From a virus, in IMG/VR virus record IMGVR_UViG_3300027833_000207, positions 1 to 25,156 of that record: 25,156 bases of DNA; one strand, 5' to 3'. Each line of letters opens with the position of its first letter. Positions within the stretch are counted from its first letter, which is position 1. Below the pieces are notes generated by a model, which saw only the letters and a list, made by a program, of their open reading frames with translations, had not been told where the DNA came from and searched no databases. A program made the translations under genes and the position numbers. Of the stretch, positions 17,548 to 25,156 are shown one piece after another.

Positions 17548-17574
17548 TTACCCCCGTTGATATAACGAGGGTAA
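17548..17574 (-). terminator. Hairpin after the major capsid gene (weak terminator or mRNA stabiliser)
   Basis: On the transcribed strand, an 11-base-pair stem (TTACCC, U-G wobble, CGTT pairing with AACG, GGGTAA) closes a 5-base loop ATATC. It begins 21 bases past the capsid stop. The downstream bases TTATTACTTTT are U-rich but not an uninterrupted U run, so it could be a leaky terminator or a 3' end stabiliser. Only the transcribed strand makes the central pair (U-G); the other strand has a C-A mismatch, which supports function as minus-strand RNA. Confidence 0.6.
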
Positions 17575-17594
17575 CAATTACATAATTTGAATCC

Positions 17595-19067
17595 TTAGAT
17601 TCCTCTGAATAGTACAAAGTTGTTAGCTGCTTGAGTAATCAAACATCTTTCAGATAGGAAGTTTACTTCCATTGCATCAAGAGTTGAGTTACTTGCTCCA
17701 CCAACAGATCCAGTTAACCAAGACTTCATTCTACGGTCATCAGTTTGAGAAGCTCTATATCGTACATGCAAAAATGGACGTCTGATATTTGTTCCTAATA
17801 TTTGATCGTAAACAGTTGAAGTTCCAGCTGGTACTAATACACCTTCAATTGAATTAACTCCGTTGATTGCCCCACGAGTAGATGCATCATTTAAGTATTT
17901 CCAATCTGTTTTGTAAAAGTCATAAGATCCTCTACGGAATCCAGTGAATCCTAAGTTTAAAGCCATTTCAGAAGAGTTCTCGAATAAACCGTAAGCGGTT
18001 CCTCCTTGTGCTCCTCCAGAAATTGCAGCTAGCATATCATCAAAGTCCAAAGAAGTTTGACGTTGTAAAAACAACATGTTCTCTTCAATAGCCCCTTGAG
18101 TATCTAGGTTTTTAAGGATAGCGTCAAATTCAGTTAATCCTGCAGCAGCTGTAAATCCTGTCTCTACATTTCCTCTAGCTTGGATAGCAGCAAACAAACC
18201 TTCTGTTCCTGGCTGTGTTAATGGATTTAAAGTAGATGCATTTAGCTCTCCTTCTACCATTGCCATTTCTAAGTAATCTTCAAAACGTAAACGCGTTTCA
18301 GACTCAGCTTTTAGGTACCATAGGTATCCATCAGTTCCGTCTTCAGTTGCTACATTTACCCATCCGATCTGTGCGGTATCTGATCCAGATACAACATACT
18401 GATCTCTAATGATAATTGGAGAGTTTGAAAATTGCGTTAATACTGGCTCAACAGAAACTCTTGCTGCAGAATTTCCTGCACCTGCTCCAATTGTTGTTCC
18501 TTTAGAGTAGTCAGAACCATAAACAAATATTTTAAGACCTGTTAATGCCGCTCCTCCTGGAGGGAAAGCTTGTGCGATTGTTTGCCCGCTGTATAACTGA
18601 ACTGCAATATGCGCAACATTCCCTAAAGTACCTCCATTAGTAGTCGGTACGTCAGTAACTATTGCTTTCGCTTCCGCCCCAGTTGTTGGGTCCAAAATAA
18701 CAATAGTATCATTTATTGATATTACGTTATTAACGCTAGCATCTGCTGTCACGGTTGTTAAATCTAAATGAGCAGCATTAGCTAGCCCAGCAACATCCGT
18801 GTAAGAAATATGCAAACGGTTTTGTTCAGACCAAATAACTTGATCAGATGTCATTGGCATTTCAGCGCCAACCATTTTTAAAAATCCAGATAACGTTCTG
18901 TTTCCATAACGTTCTACCTCCGCTTCGTAGATTTCTGGTAAATACTGCTGTGCAAAATCTGCAAAGTTAGCAGCTCCTGCGCTGTCTGTCCATTGTAGAT
19001 AATTTGACGCAAGCAATTGCGGTTGTTGTGTTGGGACTAAGCTCCCAAACTGTGGTAATAAACTCAT
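17595..19067 (-). CDS. Major capsid protein (HK97-fold type)
   Basis: A 490-residue protein with the expected size, position (after portal and scaffold) and composition of the main shell protein. The conserved block at about 43-90, including EVERYGNRTLSGFLKMVGAE and PMTSDQVIWSEQNRLHISYT, matches what I recall of major capsid proteins of crAss-like and related Bacteroidota phages. Residues about 95-195 are a Thr/Gly/Ala-rich beta region that may be an insertion domain exposed on the capsid. The C-terminal part includes FLHVRYRASQTDDRRMKSWL, also typical of the fold's conserved domain. No Cys-rich or membrane segments occur. The start lies 2 bases after the stop of the scaffold-like gene, with an A-rich leader and no Shine-Dalgarno. 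A hairpin lies 21 bases past its stop, as often seen after the most highly expressed virion gene. Fold is inferred, not computed. Confidence 0.93.
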   Translation of the reverse strand: MSLLPQFGSLVPTQQPQLLASNYLQWTDSAGAANFADFAQQYLPEIYEAEVERYGNRTLSGFLKMVGAEMPMTSDQVIWSEQNRLHISYTDVAGLANAAHLDLTTVTADASVNNVISINDTIVILDPTTGAEAKAIVTDVPTTNGGTLGNVAHIAVQLYSGQTIAQAFPPGGAALTGLKIFVYGSDYSKGTTIGAGAGNSAARVSVEPVLTQFSNSPIIIRDQYVVSGSDTAQIGWVNVATEDGTDGYLWYLKAESETRLRFEDYLEMAMVEGELNASTLNPLTQPGTEGLFAAIQARGNVETGFTAAAGLTEFDAILKNLDTQGAIEENMLFLQRQTSLDFDDMLAAISGGAQGGTAYGLFENSSEMALNLGFTGFRRGSYDFYKTDWKYLNDASTRGAINGVNSIEGVLVPAGTSTVYDQILGTNIRRPFLHVRYRASQTDDRRMKSWLTGSVGGASNSTLDAMEVNFLSERCLITQAANNFVLFRGI

Positions 19068-19069
19068 AG

Positions 19070-20197
19070 TTATTGTTTGTTAAACTTTTTAATTTTTAGT
19101 TTTGATGAGTCCGCTCCAGAAACTGATTTCACTTTGTATGCTCCAAACTTGGCTCCGTCAATCGGCGCAGCTTTTCTTGCTCCACTTGATGTATTATTAG
19201 ATTTGTTTACAACATCTCTAATAGCATCGGCTTTACCTTGCTCGTAAAAGTGATTTGCCATTTTATCGGCATTTGCACCTGCATACAATGCTTTGTGATA
19301 CCCTGCAGTATCCTCAATCGTACCATCTTTTCCAAGGAACTTTCCTATAAAATTACTGATGTCTGATTGTTTTTCTGCTACCTGTGATGGGTTTTGTACG
19401 CCATATCTAAATTTTTTATCACCCAACGTAAAATCGAAACCTTCGAAATTTTCATTAAGTAACTCATTAGTCTTGGCTTTAAACTTATCGTGGTTAGCAA
19501 CGTTTCTTTCCTGGTCCTCTTTATATCGATTAAAAAAGTCCGATGCTTTAGTTTGGTCCTCGGTAAGTGTTGGCGAATTCAACTTGATTTCGTCGTAGTA
19601 CTTATCCTTGGTATCATTTAAAAACGTACGGGCTTTTGCAACCTCTTCTTTATATGCGAGTTTTTTTCTACGGATATCTCGCTCCTCGTCTAGGTCTTCG
19701 TCAAATGCAAAGTTGTCCTCGATCATAAACTCGATTTCTTCTGCACTTAAGTGGGACTTAGTGTTTTTGTAATATTCTTTTACTAATACGTCACGGTCTA
19801 CCTCGTCGTAATTAGTATTTAGTCTTAAGTAATCTTGCATGGTTCCTCCGGTCTCACGCATAAAATCAACTAACTTTATAATATTTTCAGGCAACTCAGG
19901 TTGCGCTACAGCTGGCTTTACTTCTTCTTTTGGCTTACTTTCTTCGGTAACTTCTGTGATGACTTGCTCGGGTACTTCTCCGACCATCTTCGGGCTATCT
20001 CCGGCTGATTCATCCACATCCACTTCTTCTGTGCTTGGCTTTTGAACGGCATCTTTTTCTTCTTTAGGTATTACTACTCTAGTTACATTACTTGGAACGT
20101 CTATCAGTGGCTCTTTGTTCCTAGCCGCTATTTGCTCCTCAGTAAGCTTTGGTTTTGTTTGGATCTTAAAAGATCCTTCTGTTTTTACTTCACTCAT
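19070..20197 (-). CDS. Probable capsid scaffolding protein
   Basis: A 375-residue, highly charged protein between the portal and the major capsid genes, the usual scaffold position. The first ~105 residues are Glu/Lys/Val/Pro-rich and probably disordered. The middle (about 110-270) is rich in acidic helices, such as LSAEEIEFMIEDNFAFDEDL. The C-terminus is basic (KLKIKKFNKQ), which fits the known tendency of scaffolding proteins to bind the inside of the capsid shell through a basic C-terminal segment. I see no Ser-His-Asp or other protease motif, so a separate maturation protease is not evident here. Sequence recognition is weak; the call rests on position and composition. The upstream 32-base gap is almost pure A/T and shows no Shine-Dalgarno. 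Confidence 0.75.
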   Translation of the reverse strand: MSEVKTEGSFKIQTKPKLTEEQIAARNKEPLIDVPSNVTRVVIPKEEKDAVQKPSTEEVDVDESAGDSPKMVGEVPEQVITEVTEESKPKEEVKPAVAQPELPENIIKLVDFMRETGGTMQDYLRLNTNYDEVDRDVLVKEYYKNTKSHLSAEEIEFMIEDNFAFDEDLDEERDIRRKKLAYKEEVAKARTFLNDTKDKYYDEIKLNSPTLTEDQTKASDFFNRYKEDQERNVANHDKFKAKTNELLNENFEGFDFTLGDKKFRYGVQNPSQVAEKQSDISNFIGKFLGKDGTIEDTAGYHKALYAGANADKMANHFYEQGKADAIRDVVNKSNNTSSGARKAAPIDGAKFGAYKVKSVSGADSSKLKIKKFNKQ

Positions 20198-20229
20198 GAT
20201 ATGATATTATATAATTATTAAATAGGTAC

Positions 20230-22641
20230 TTATTGCGGGTTGAATTGAGATAGATCAAATCCGCCTAGGTTATCATTGCCGGCAGACTCAAAGTCTTTTG
20301 GTAATCCCTGCGTTTGCCTTTGCTCTATTAGCTGGCTTTGTTGCGATCCCTCCTTTTCAATTCTTTTATCTTTGCGATCTTCTATTTGTGCGTCTTTAGC
20401 TTTTATTTCTTGAGCTTTCATTTGCGCGAGCTTCAGATTATATTGAAACTCTGTTGCCATTAACTCTTTTTTAATCTGCGCTTCGGTTTGCATTCTTTGC
20501 ATCTCAAAGTTTGATTTAGCTTGCTCAATTGCTACCTTCTCAGCAGTCATTGCTTGTTGCTTTTGTACTTCAGCCATTGCAGCTTTCTCCGCGGACTCAG
20601 CGTTTGCTTGAGCTTGTGCTTGAATATTTTGCTGAACTAAAGCCTGCTCTCTTTCTTTTTTCTTTTTACGCTTAAGCTTTAGCAATTCGTTAGCTAACTT
20701 TAAGTTTTTAATCTGACTAATATCAATTGAATCCTCAATATCAATTTCTTTAGTTTGTAAAGCTATTTGAATATTCTTTTGCAGTTCCGCTCTTTCTTCG
20801 TCGTCTGGTTCCATCTCTAAAAATATACCAAAGTCATGAAGATTAAGATTTTCAATTTCTTTTAGTGTTTCTACATTGAAAGTAGATATACTATTCATTA
20901 AAGAGTTTTTAGTAAGAGGGAAGTTTAATACGTCATTTATTTTAAGCGATATGTTTTCGCAAGTGCTTAATGCTAATTGTATGCTAGCGTCTTGTATATG
21001 CTTTGTAGCTGTATTAGATGTGTTTGCGGCCATTTTTTGTAGCCCTACTAAAGCGTTAGCGTCTGGCATACTACCGTCTCTAGCTTCGTTTAATCCAGTT
21101 ACGTCTCTAATCATCTGCATGTTATAGTTGTATGCGGTAATTAAAGATTGTATTTTAGATATACCAGAAGAGCTCGATAGTTCCTGTATAGGAACCTTGC
21201 CTCTGTTCATATCCCCGTCCTGTGTCATTGATCTACCAATAACAGAACCTGTTTGAAAGTACATGTTTAACGCCTCAGCTGGATTGTAATTTGTACCATT
21301 ACCTAAATCAACCTCAGCTAGTCCGTCAACATCCAAGAATATTCCGTCAGGAACCATTCTAGACAACACCTGCTGTATTTTTAAATGTGTTAATTGTATT
21401 ACATCAGCAAACCCAATGCACTTGCCTATAAGTGATTGTATAACTCCTTTATACATTCTAGGTGCAGCTATAGAGTAGCTCATCTCAACTCTAGTCGTGT
21501 CCGCTAGTGGACGAGTCATATTTTCAGCTAACTTCCATTCCAGCATTATATCAGACCCAATTATTTTTGCTCCGCGATATAATACCTCAATTGATCTAGC
21601 AACTCTTTCAAAGTTGTCATTTGGTGGCGGATCAAATTCACTAGTTTTTTCAATAGCTTTTTCTAATCCGCTATCTGTTCTTTTTATTTTAAATACCTGG
21701 TCCGTATATGTCTTATACTCGAAGTATAATACCTGAACAGTATTATAGTCGTAGTTTTCAAAGCCTCGTATCATTCTACGATTACCTGGTGATTTTTGAA
21801 TTTTTTCTAGTTCCTCGTTAGATATATAAGGAAATTCTTTTTTAAGTTCTGGTATAGTTATAGATTTAACTTCTCCTACATAATATATATCCCCAAAGTT
21901 AGGGTCCTCTGTATAAGACCACACGCAGTAAGCAGGATCTACGTAATCAATAACTATTCCTTCCGCGGGGTTAAACGATGTTTTAGTTATACCTATCCCA
22001 ATGTTAACTAAATCCTGGTTTACTCTTGCTCTAATTAAATCAAATTCATTAGTAGCCAATACCGTATTAATAGCTTCTTCCTCCGCAATCTCTATAGCCG
22101 GTTTGTACCTAAGCTGCATGTGCAAATCCCTTTCTTCCAAAGATTCCGGAAGTTCTCCGTTTGGTATTACAGATTTTTTAAATGATACCCCCACCATTTC
22201 AGAAGCCATTGCTTGCTCCTTCTGCGTATTCATATCAAACAAAATATTGTTTGCGTAATCCGTTCTTTTCTTTAAAGATTCAGGATCTTGCGAGTATGCT
22301 GATATGTCGTATTGCTTTTGAGTAATACCGTTAGCCACGATGTTTGAAAACTTTGAAAGTATTGGAACTGGTTTCCAGTCTAAATTCAAATAAGATAAAT
22401 CGCCATTAATAGCTAATTCATCTTTGTACTTCTGTACACTTTGCTCACCCCTAGCATATAATCTAAGGTTATGAAAGTTATTCCAGTTTGATGCGTATCT
22501 ATTCGAACCTGCTCCTCCGTAATTAAACCACTCTTGCTCAATAGCACGAGAAACCTGTAATCCGTACTCTAGCGTTGCTTTTTCAGCATCACTTACTACC
22601 TGATCAGGAAATGGACTATTAGTATTTGTACTTACATTCAT
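20230..22641 (-). CDS. Portal protein
   Basis: An 803-residue protein forming the DNA entry ring of the head. The N-terminal region has NNFHNLRLYARGEQSVQKYK (about 54-73) followed by NGDLSYLNLDWKPVPI, a pattern I recognise from portals of crAss-like and environmental podovirus-like phages. A long mixed core follows, including IQQVLSRMVPDGIFLDVDG and a helix-rich region before residue 650. From about residue 655 the sequence becomes Lys/Gln/Ala/Glu-rich and strongly coiled-coil in character up to about 785, then ends in a Gly/Asn/Gln-rich tail; this would extend as the helical barrel of the portal into the head. The gene starts immediately after the TAG of the terminase gene (TAGATG), so translational coupling is likely. 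It is larger than many portals (often 400-600 residues), mostly because of this C-terminal extension. Confidence 0.92.
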   Translation of the reverse strand: MNVSTNTNSPFPDQVVSDAEKATLEYGLQVSRAIEQEWFNYGGAGSNRYASNWNNFHNLRLYARGEQSVQKYKDELAINGDLSYLNLDWKPVPILSKFSNIVANGITQKQYDISAYSQDPESLKKRTDYANNILFDMNTQKEQAMASEMVGVSFKKSVIPNGELPESLEERDLHMQLRYKPAIEIAEEEAINTVLATNEFDLIRARVNQDLVNIGIGITKTSFNPAEGIVIDYVDPAYCVWSYTEDPNFGDIYYVGEVKSITIPELKKEFPYISNEELEKIQKSPGNRRMIRGFENYDYNTVQVLYFEYKTYTDQVFKIKRTDSGLEKAIEKTSEFDPPPNDNFERVARSIEVLYRGAKIIGSDIMLEWKLAENMTRPLADTTRVEMSYSIAAPRMYKGVIQSLIGKCIGFADVIQLTHLKIQQVLSRMVPDGIFLDVDGLAEVDLGNGTNYNPAEALNMYFQTGSVIGRSMTQDGDMNRGKVPIQELSSSSGISKIQSLITAYNYNMQMIRDVTGLNEARDGSMPDANALVGLQKMAANTSNTATKHIQDASIQLALSTCENISLKINDVLNFPLTKNSLMNSISTFNVETLKEIENLNLHDFGIFLEMEPDDEERAELQKNIQIALQTKEIDIEDSIDISQIKNLKLANELLKLKRKKKKEREQALVQQNIQAQAQANAESAEKAAMAEVQKQQAMTAEKVAIEQAKSNFEMQRMQTEAQIKKELMATEFQYNLKLAQMKAQEIKAKDAQIEDRKDKRIEKEGSQQSQLIEQRQTQGLPKDFESAGNDNLGGFDLSQFNPQ

Positions 22642-24855
22642 CTATTGCATTATTTTTGAGGTGGTTCCTTTATTGTCGTATTTCTTAAACCCTAAGGAGT
22701 ATTTCTTTGTTGTTATAGCTCCCTTGGGGCTATACCTATGTTTGTTGCATGCCATTAGTGCTAAGCCGGAGCTTATTGATGCATCATGCTTTGTTCTGTT
22801 GTTTATATCAAACTTGGCCCAGTCTTCTAATGTTCTTTGTAAATAAACATCACCGTACCCTTCTTTTGTTTGACCAACAAAGTCTTCTATATAAGTTTCA
22901 ATTGCCGAAGCGTGTGCTTGTTTAATATCTTCACTTGAGTTAGGTATACCACCTACTTCTCGTTCTGACACAGATAACTTATTGTAAGATCTATCCGGTC
23001 TATTAATACTGAAGCCTCTGTATCCTCGACGCTTTAAATAGTAAAGCAATCTAGGCTTGTTATTCTCACATAATATTGGCATTCCGTAAAACACCATAGC
23101 CATCAGTACGTCTTCAAAAAACATCTCGGCTGTTGAAGGTCTAGCTATATATTCTAAAAAGAAATGATTAGGAGGTGCGTCTTCCATTGAAAACTTAGTT
23201 AATCCATGAAGCGCTCCGTTAGAACCTCCACCACCAACAACACCACTAATATCGTAACTGTCACAACCAAAAGCTCCAATATGTTCGTTTCCAGGGTACT
23301 TGATACCATTCTTTATTATTATGTTATTTTGTTGTTCTTGATTAGGAACCCAAGTAATATAAAATCTACCGTCTTTGTTCGGATAAAACATTACTTTTGT
23401 ATCTTTAATACCGTGTTCCCATTGAAAGTTTCCCTTCGTAACCATTGTATTATTTTTTAACTCGTCGTTATAATCTATCTGTTGATAGATCTTAGTTAAG
23501 TTAAATAACGATTGCTTAGACTCATCTCTAAAAGCGTGTTGTTCTGTTCTTGGAAATTGACGATAGTATTCGTTCAACGCATCCGGATCGTCTTTTAATC
23601 CTTCAACTTCATTTTCCCAATGATCAATGACACCCTCATCAATAATGTCACCTTGAGGACCAAGAATATCTTTCTTAGGTACGTCAAAAACCGGCCAACC
23701 GTGCTCATCAATGAATCCTTCATAATTCCACTCCATCGGTATAAAAAGCTTATACAGCCCGCTTTTTGTTTGCCCATTCTTATTTCTTTTTGTAACGTCT
23801 GAATCGTTATATAATTTTTTAAAGTTTTTACCCCCCTTGTCTAATGCATTTGAGGTTGAGCCCATCATACACTTACCGATAATGCGACTACCTAATCTCA
23901 AGCAAGTTTTTGTAACTCGCCAGTTGTTAAGTATGTTCGTAGGTCTTTCCCACTTGCCGCTTTCGTCGTGTACTAGTAGCTTTAGTTTTTCTCCATCGTA
24001 AGAGTTGTCCCCGGTGTTTTTCCAGTCGATCGTTGTGTCGAGACCTGTAATTTCCTGAAGTTTCTCGTTTGAATCGAGTTTCCTCCTTGTAAGCTTTGAG
24101 GCCGGGACTCTGTACGCAAGCTCTGTTTTCGGGCGGTCCATTCCGTCCTGTATTGGTTTAAAGAAGAATGGATAGTTAACCGATATCGGAACAACTTTGT
24201 CTGTAAACATCTTCTTTGCATCGGGTCCAGACTTGGACAGTATGCCAAATCTAGCATCCGTAGATATTGTGCCTTGGTTAACGGTCTCTCCTGAGGCCAT
24301 GAAAGAAAATCCCGATCTTCTGTTCTTAAGGTAGCACATGCCATAGCTTCTTCTGTCTGCTTTGCAAGCTTCCCAAAAAAGATAGAACAATCTGTTTGAT
24401 TCTCTAAAGTCTGGGTGCCCAACGTCAATCTTGGACCACTGCAAGTACATGTAATGAGTACCAGTAATATAAGTAGGCTGGTCTTTGTTAATAAACCAAA
24501 AACCTTCTTCGCGCCTGTTAAACTCTGTGTCAATATATCCATACCACTTCTCTTTAAATGCAGTCGGATACTTTTCCCAATCCGCTTCGCTTTTAATTTT
24601 ACTTAATTCTTTTGGGTATTCTTTTGGTGCCCACTTATTAATTCCCTTACTGAGTTTATCCTCTAACAAAGGTAATGCGATATGTAAATCACCAATAACA
24701 TATATATCTCCTATCTTGCCTGTTCTACTTATTACAACAAGATCGTATTCTTTGTCGTAACCATACTCCCATTTAGCGTAGCGATTTTTTTTCTTAATTG
24801 CTTGCGGCTTAACGTAGTCTTTGGCTATCCGGTATAATTCCTGTTGATATGCCAT
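22642..24855 (-). CDS. terL: Terminase large subunit (packaging ATPase and nuclease)
   Basis: A 737-residue DNA-packaging motor protein. The ATPase domain has a variant Walker A at 177-184 (KNRRSGFS), a Walker B at 293-298 (LLVHDE, catalytic E298) and a coupling motif GST at 332-334. The C-terminal RNase-H-like nuclease domain shows three acidic candidates for the metal site: D532 (GCDSYD), E597 (ILCENN) and D691 (KHDAS). This order of motifs is that of TerL proteins. It docks on the portal and cuts and pumps DNA into the procapsid. The ATG shares its A with the TAA stop of the upstream 90-residue gene (TAATG), and the portal ATG follows directly after its TAG, so the three genes are tightly coupled. 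A minus-strand frame at 23982-24542 inside it is a shadow. Confidence 0.95.
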   Translation of the reverse strand: MAYQQELYRIAKDYVKPQAIKKKNRYAKWEYGYDKEYDLVVISRTGKIGDIYVIGDLHIALPLLEDKLSKGINKWAPKEYPKELSKIKSEADWEKYPTAFKEKWYGYIDTEFNRREEGFWFINKDQPTYITGTHYMYLQWSKIDVGHPDFRESNRLFYLFWEACKADRRSYGMCYLKNRRSGFSFMASGETVNQGTISTDARFGILSKSGPDAKKMFTDKVVPISVNYPFFFKPIQDGMDRPKTELAYRVPASKLTRRKLDSNEKLQEITGLDTTIDWKNTGDNSYDGEKLKLLVHDESGKWERPTNILNNWRVTKTCLRLGSRIIGKCMMGSTSNALDKGGKNFKKLYNDSDVTKRNKNGQTKSGLYKLFIPMEWNYEGFIDEHGWPVFDVPKKDILGPQGDIIDEGVIDHWENEVEGLKDDPDALNEYYRQFPRTEQHAFRDESKQSLFNLTKIYQQIDYNDELKNNTMVTKGNFQWEHGIKDTKVMFYPNKDGRFYITWVPNQEQQNNIIIKNGIKYPGNEHIGAFGCDSYDISGVVGGGGSNGALHGLTKFSMEDAPPNHFFLEYIARPSTAEMFFEDVLMAMVFYGMPILCENNKPRLLYYLKRRGYRGFSINRPDRSYNKLSVSEREVGGIPNSSEDIKQAHASAIETYIEDFVGQTKEGYGDVYLQRTLEDWAKFDINNRTKHDASISSGLALMACNKHRYSPKGAITTKKYSLGFKKYDNKGTTSKIMQ

Positions 24856-25127
24856 TATTTAGATCTCGATTCTGCAAACCCTTTAAAAGCGGGTTTAGTT
24901 GAAGCGCTTGACGATTCGTTTATCATACTTTCCTCCTCTTGAATTCTTGTGAGAATTTCAAAAGCATCAAATATACATAACTTTTTAGTAGCGGCAGCAT
25001 TTTTAAGTCTGTCAGCTGAAATATCCTCTTCTGAGTCAACGATCTTTTCTTTTGCTACCTTTACTAATTCTTCAATCGCTAGTCGCCCAGCGGCTATTAT
25101 ATTCTTCTTCGTTTCTATCGAGTCCAT
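24855..25127 (-). CDS. Small protein at terminase small-subunit position
   Basis: A 90-residue, probably all-helical protein. A conserved-looking core runs from about 38 to 66 (SADRLKNAAATKKLCIFDAF, then EILTRIQEEE), and the last ~20 residues are Ser/Lys/Ala-rich and probably flexible. I see no helix-turn-helix, zinc site or membrane segment that would fix the function. Its stop overlaps the terminase large-subunit start by one base, so it is co-translated with the packaging motor. That position and size fit a small terminase subunit or another packaging accessory, but the sequence alone does not prove it. ATG 25127 is preceded by an A/T-rich leader without a Shine-Dalgarno; 29 further bases lie before the window edge, so the operon promoter is not visible. 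Confidence 0.75.
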   Translation of the reverse strand: MDSIETKKNIIAAGRLAIEELVKVAKEKIVDSEEDISADRLKNAAATKKLCIFDAFEILTRIQEEESMINESSSASTKPAFKGFAESRSK

Positions 25128-25156
25128 ACTTTATAACAATATCATTTGATTTCATA

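Noticed and set aside
23982-24542. A 186-residue minus-strand frame inside the terminase gene
   Set aside because: It lies wholly within the terminase large-subunit gene in another frame, while the terminase frame carries all expected motifs. Its composition looks like an out-of-frame translation.
1-25156. Search by eye for tRNA genes, CRISPR arrays, insertion sequences, integrase or attachment sites
   Set aside because: No cloverleaf, regular spaced repeats, transposase-like protein or terminal repeats were seen. The window is almost fully occupied by virion genes.

Overview
This window is a block of virion genes from a tailed, probably short-tailed (podovirus-like), double-stranded DNA phage. 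All thirteen credible genes lie on the minus strand, packed almost end to end, so transcription runs from position 25156 towards 1. The DNA is AT-rich by eye. None of the gene starts has a convincing Shine-Dalgarno sequence; the start codons follow A/T-rich leaders, often of the form ATAATAAAA. This initiation style, with the protein types, points to a Bacteroidota host (a marine flavobacterium is my best guess), and the set resembles crAss-like and related environmental phages. That placement is inference from recalled family patterns, not from a search. Stop codons are TAA and TAG and no gene has an internal TAG, so the standard code fits.

Layout in transcription order. Packaging and head: a 90-residue protein at the small-terminase position (25127-24855), the large terminase (24855-22642), the portal (22641-20230), a probable scaffold (20197-19070), the major capsid protein (19067-17595) and a conserved 288-residue protein of unknown role (17513-16647). 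Hairpins lie on both sides of this last gene. Connector and tail: two ring/adaptor-type proteins (16547-15630 and 15626-14418), a 1580-residue tail nozzle/muzzle-type protein with Ig/cadherin-like regions (14413-9671) and a 521-residue companion (9665-8100). Ejected or internal proteins: a 249-residue Gly/Ala-rich membrane-active candidate (8087-7338), a 482-residue helical protein (7321-5873), and a giant protein that fills 5858-1 and continues past the left edge.

The giant reading frame is the most interesting object. It is open for at least 1952 codons. It carries a hydrophobic stretch near residue 282, a zinc-metallopeptidase HEVLH motif at 693-697, a long charged middle, and a HAD-type phosphatase domain (motifs at 1777-1781, 1856 and 1912-1913). 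It looks like a multi-enzyme polyvalent protein that enters the cell with the DNA.

Together the genes cover DNA packaging, procapsid assembly, the connector, the tail tube and the ejected cargo. No replication, lysis, integration, tRNA, CRISPR or receptor-binding genes are visible. There is no gene-free stretch above 300 bases; the longest gaps are 99 and 81 bases, both with hairpins.
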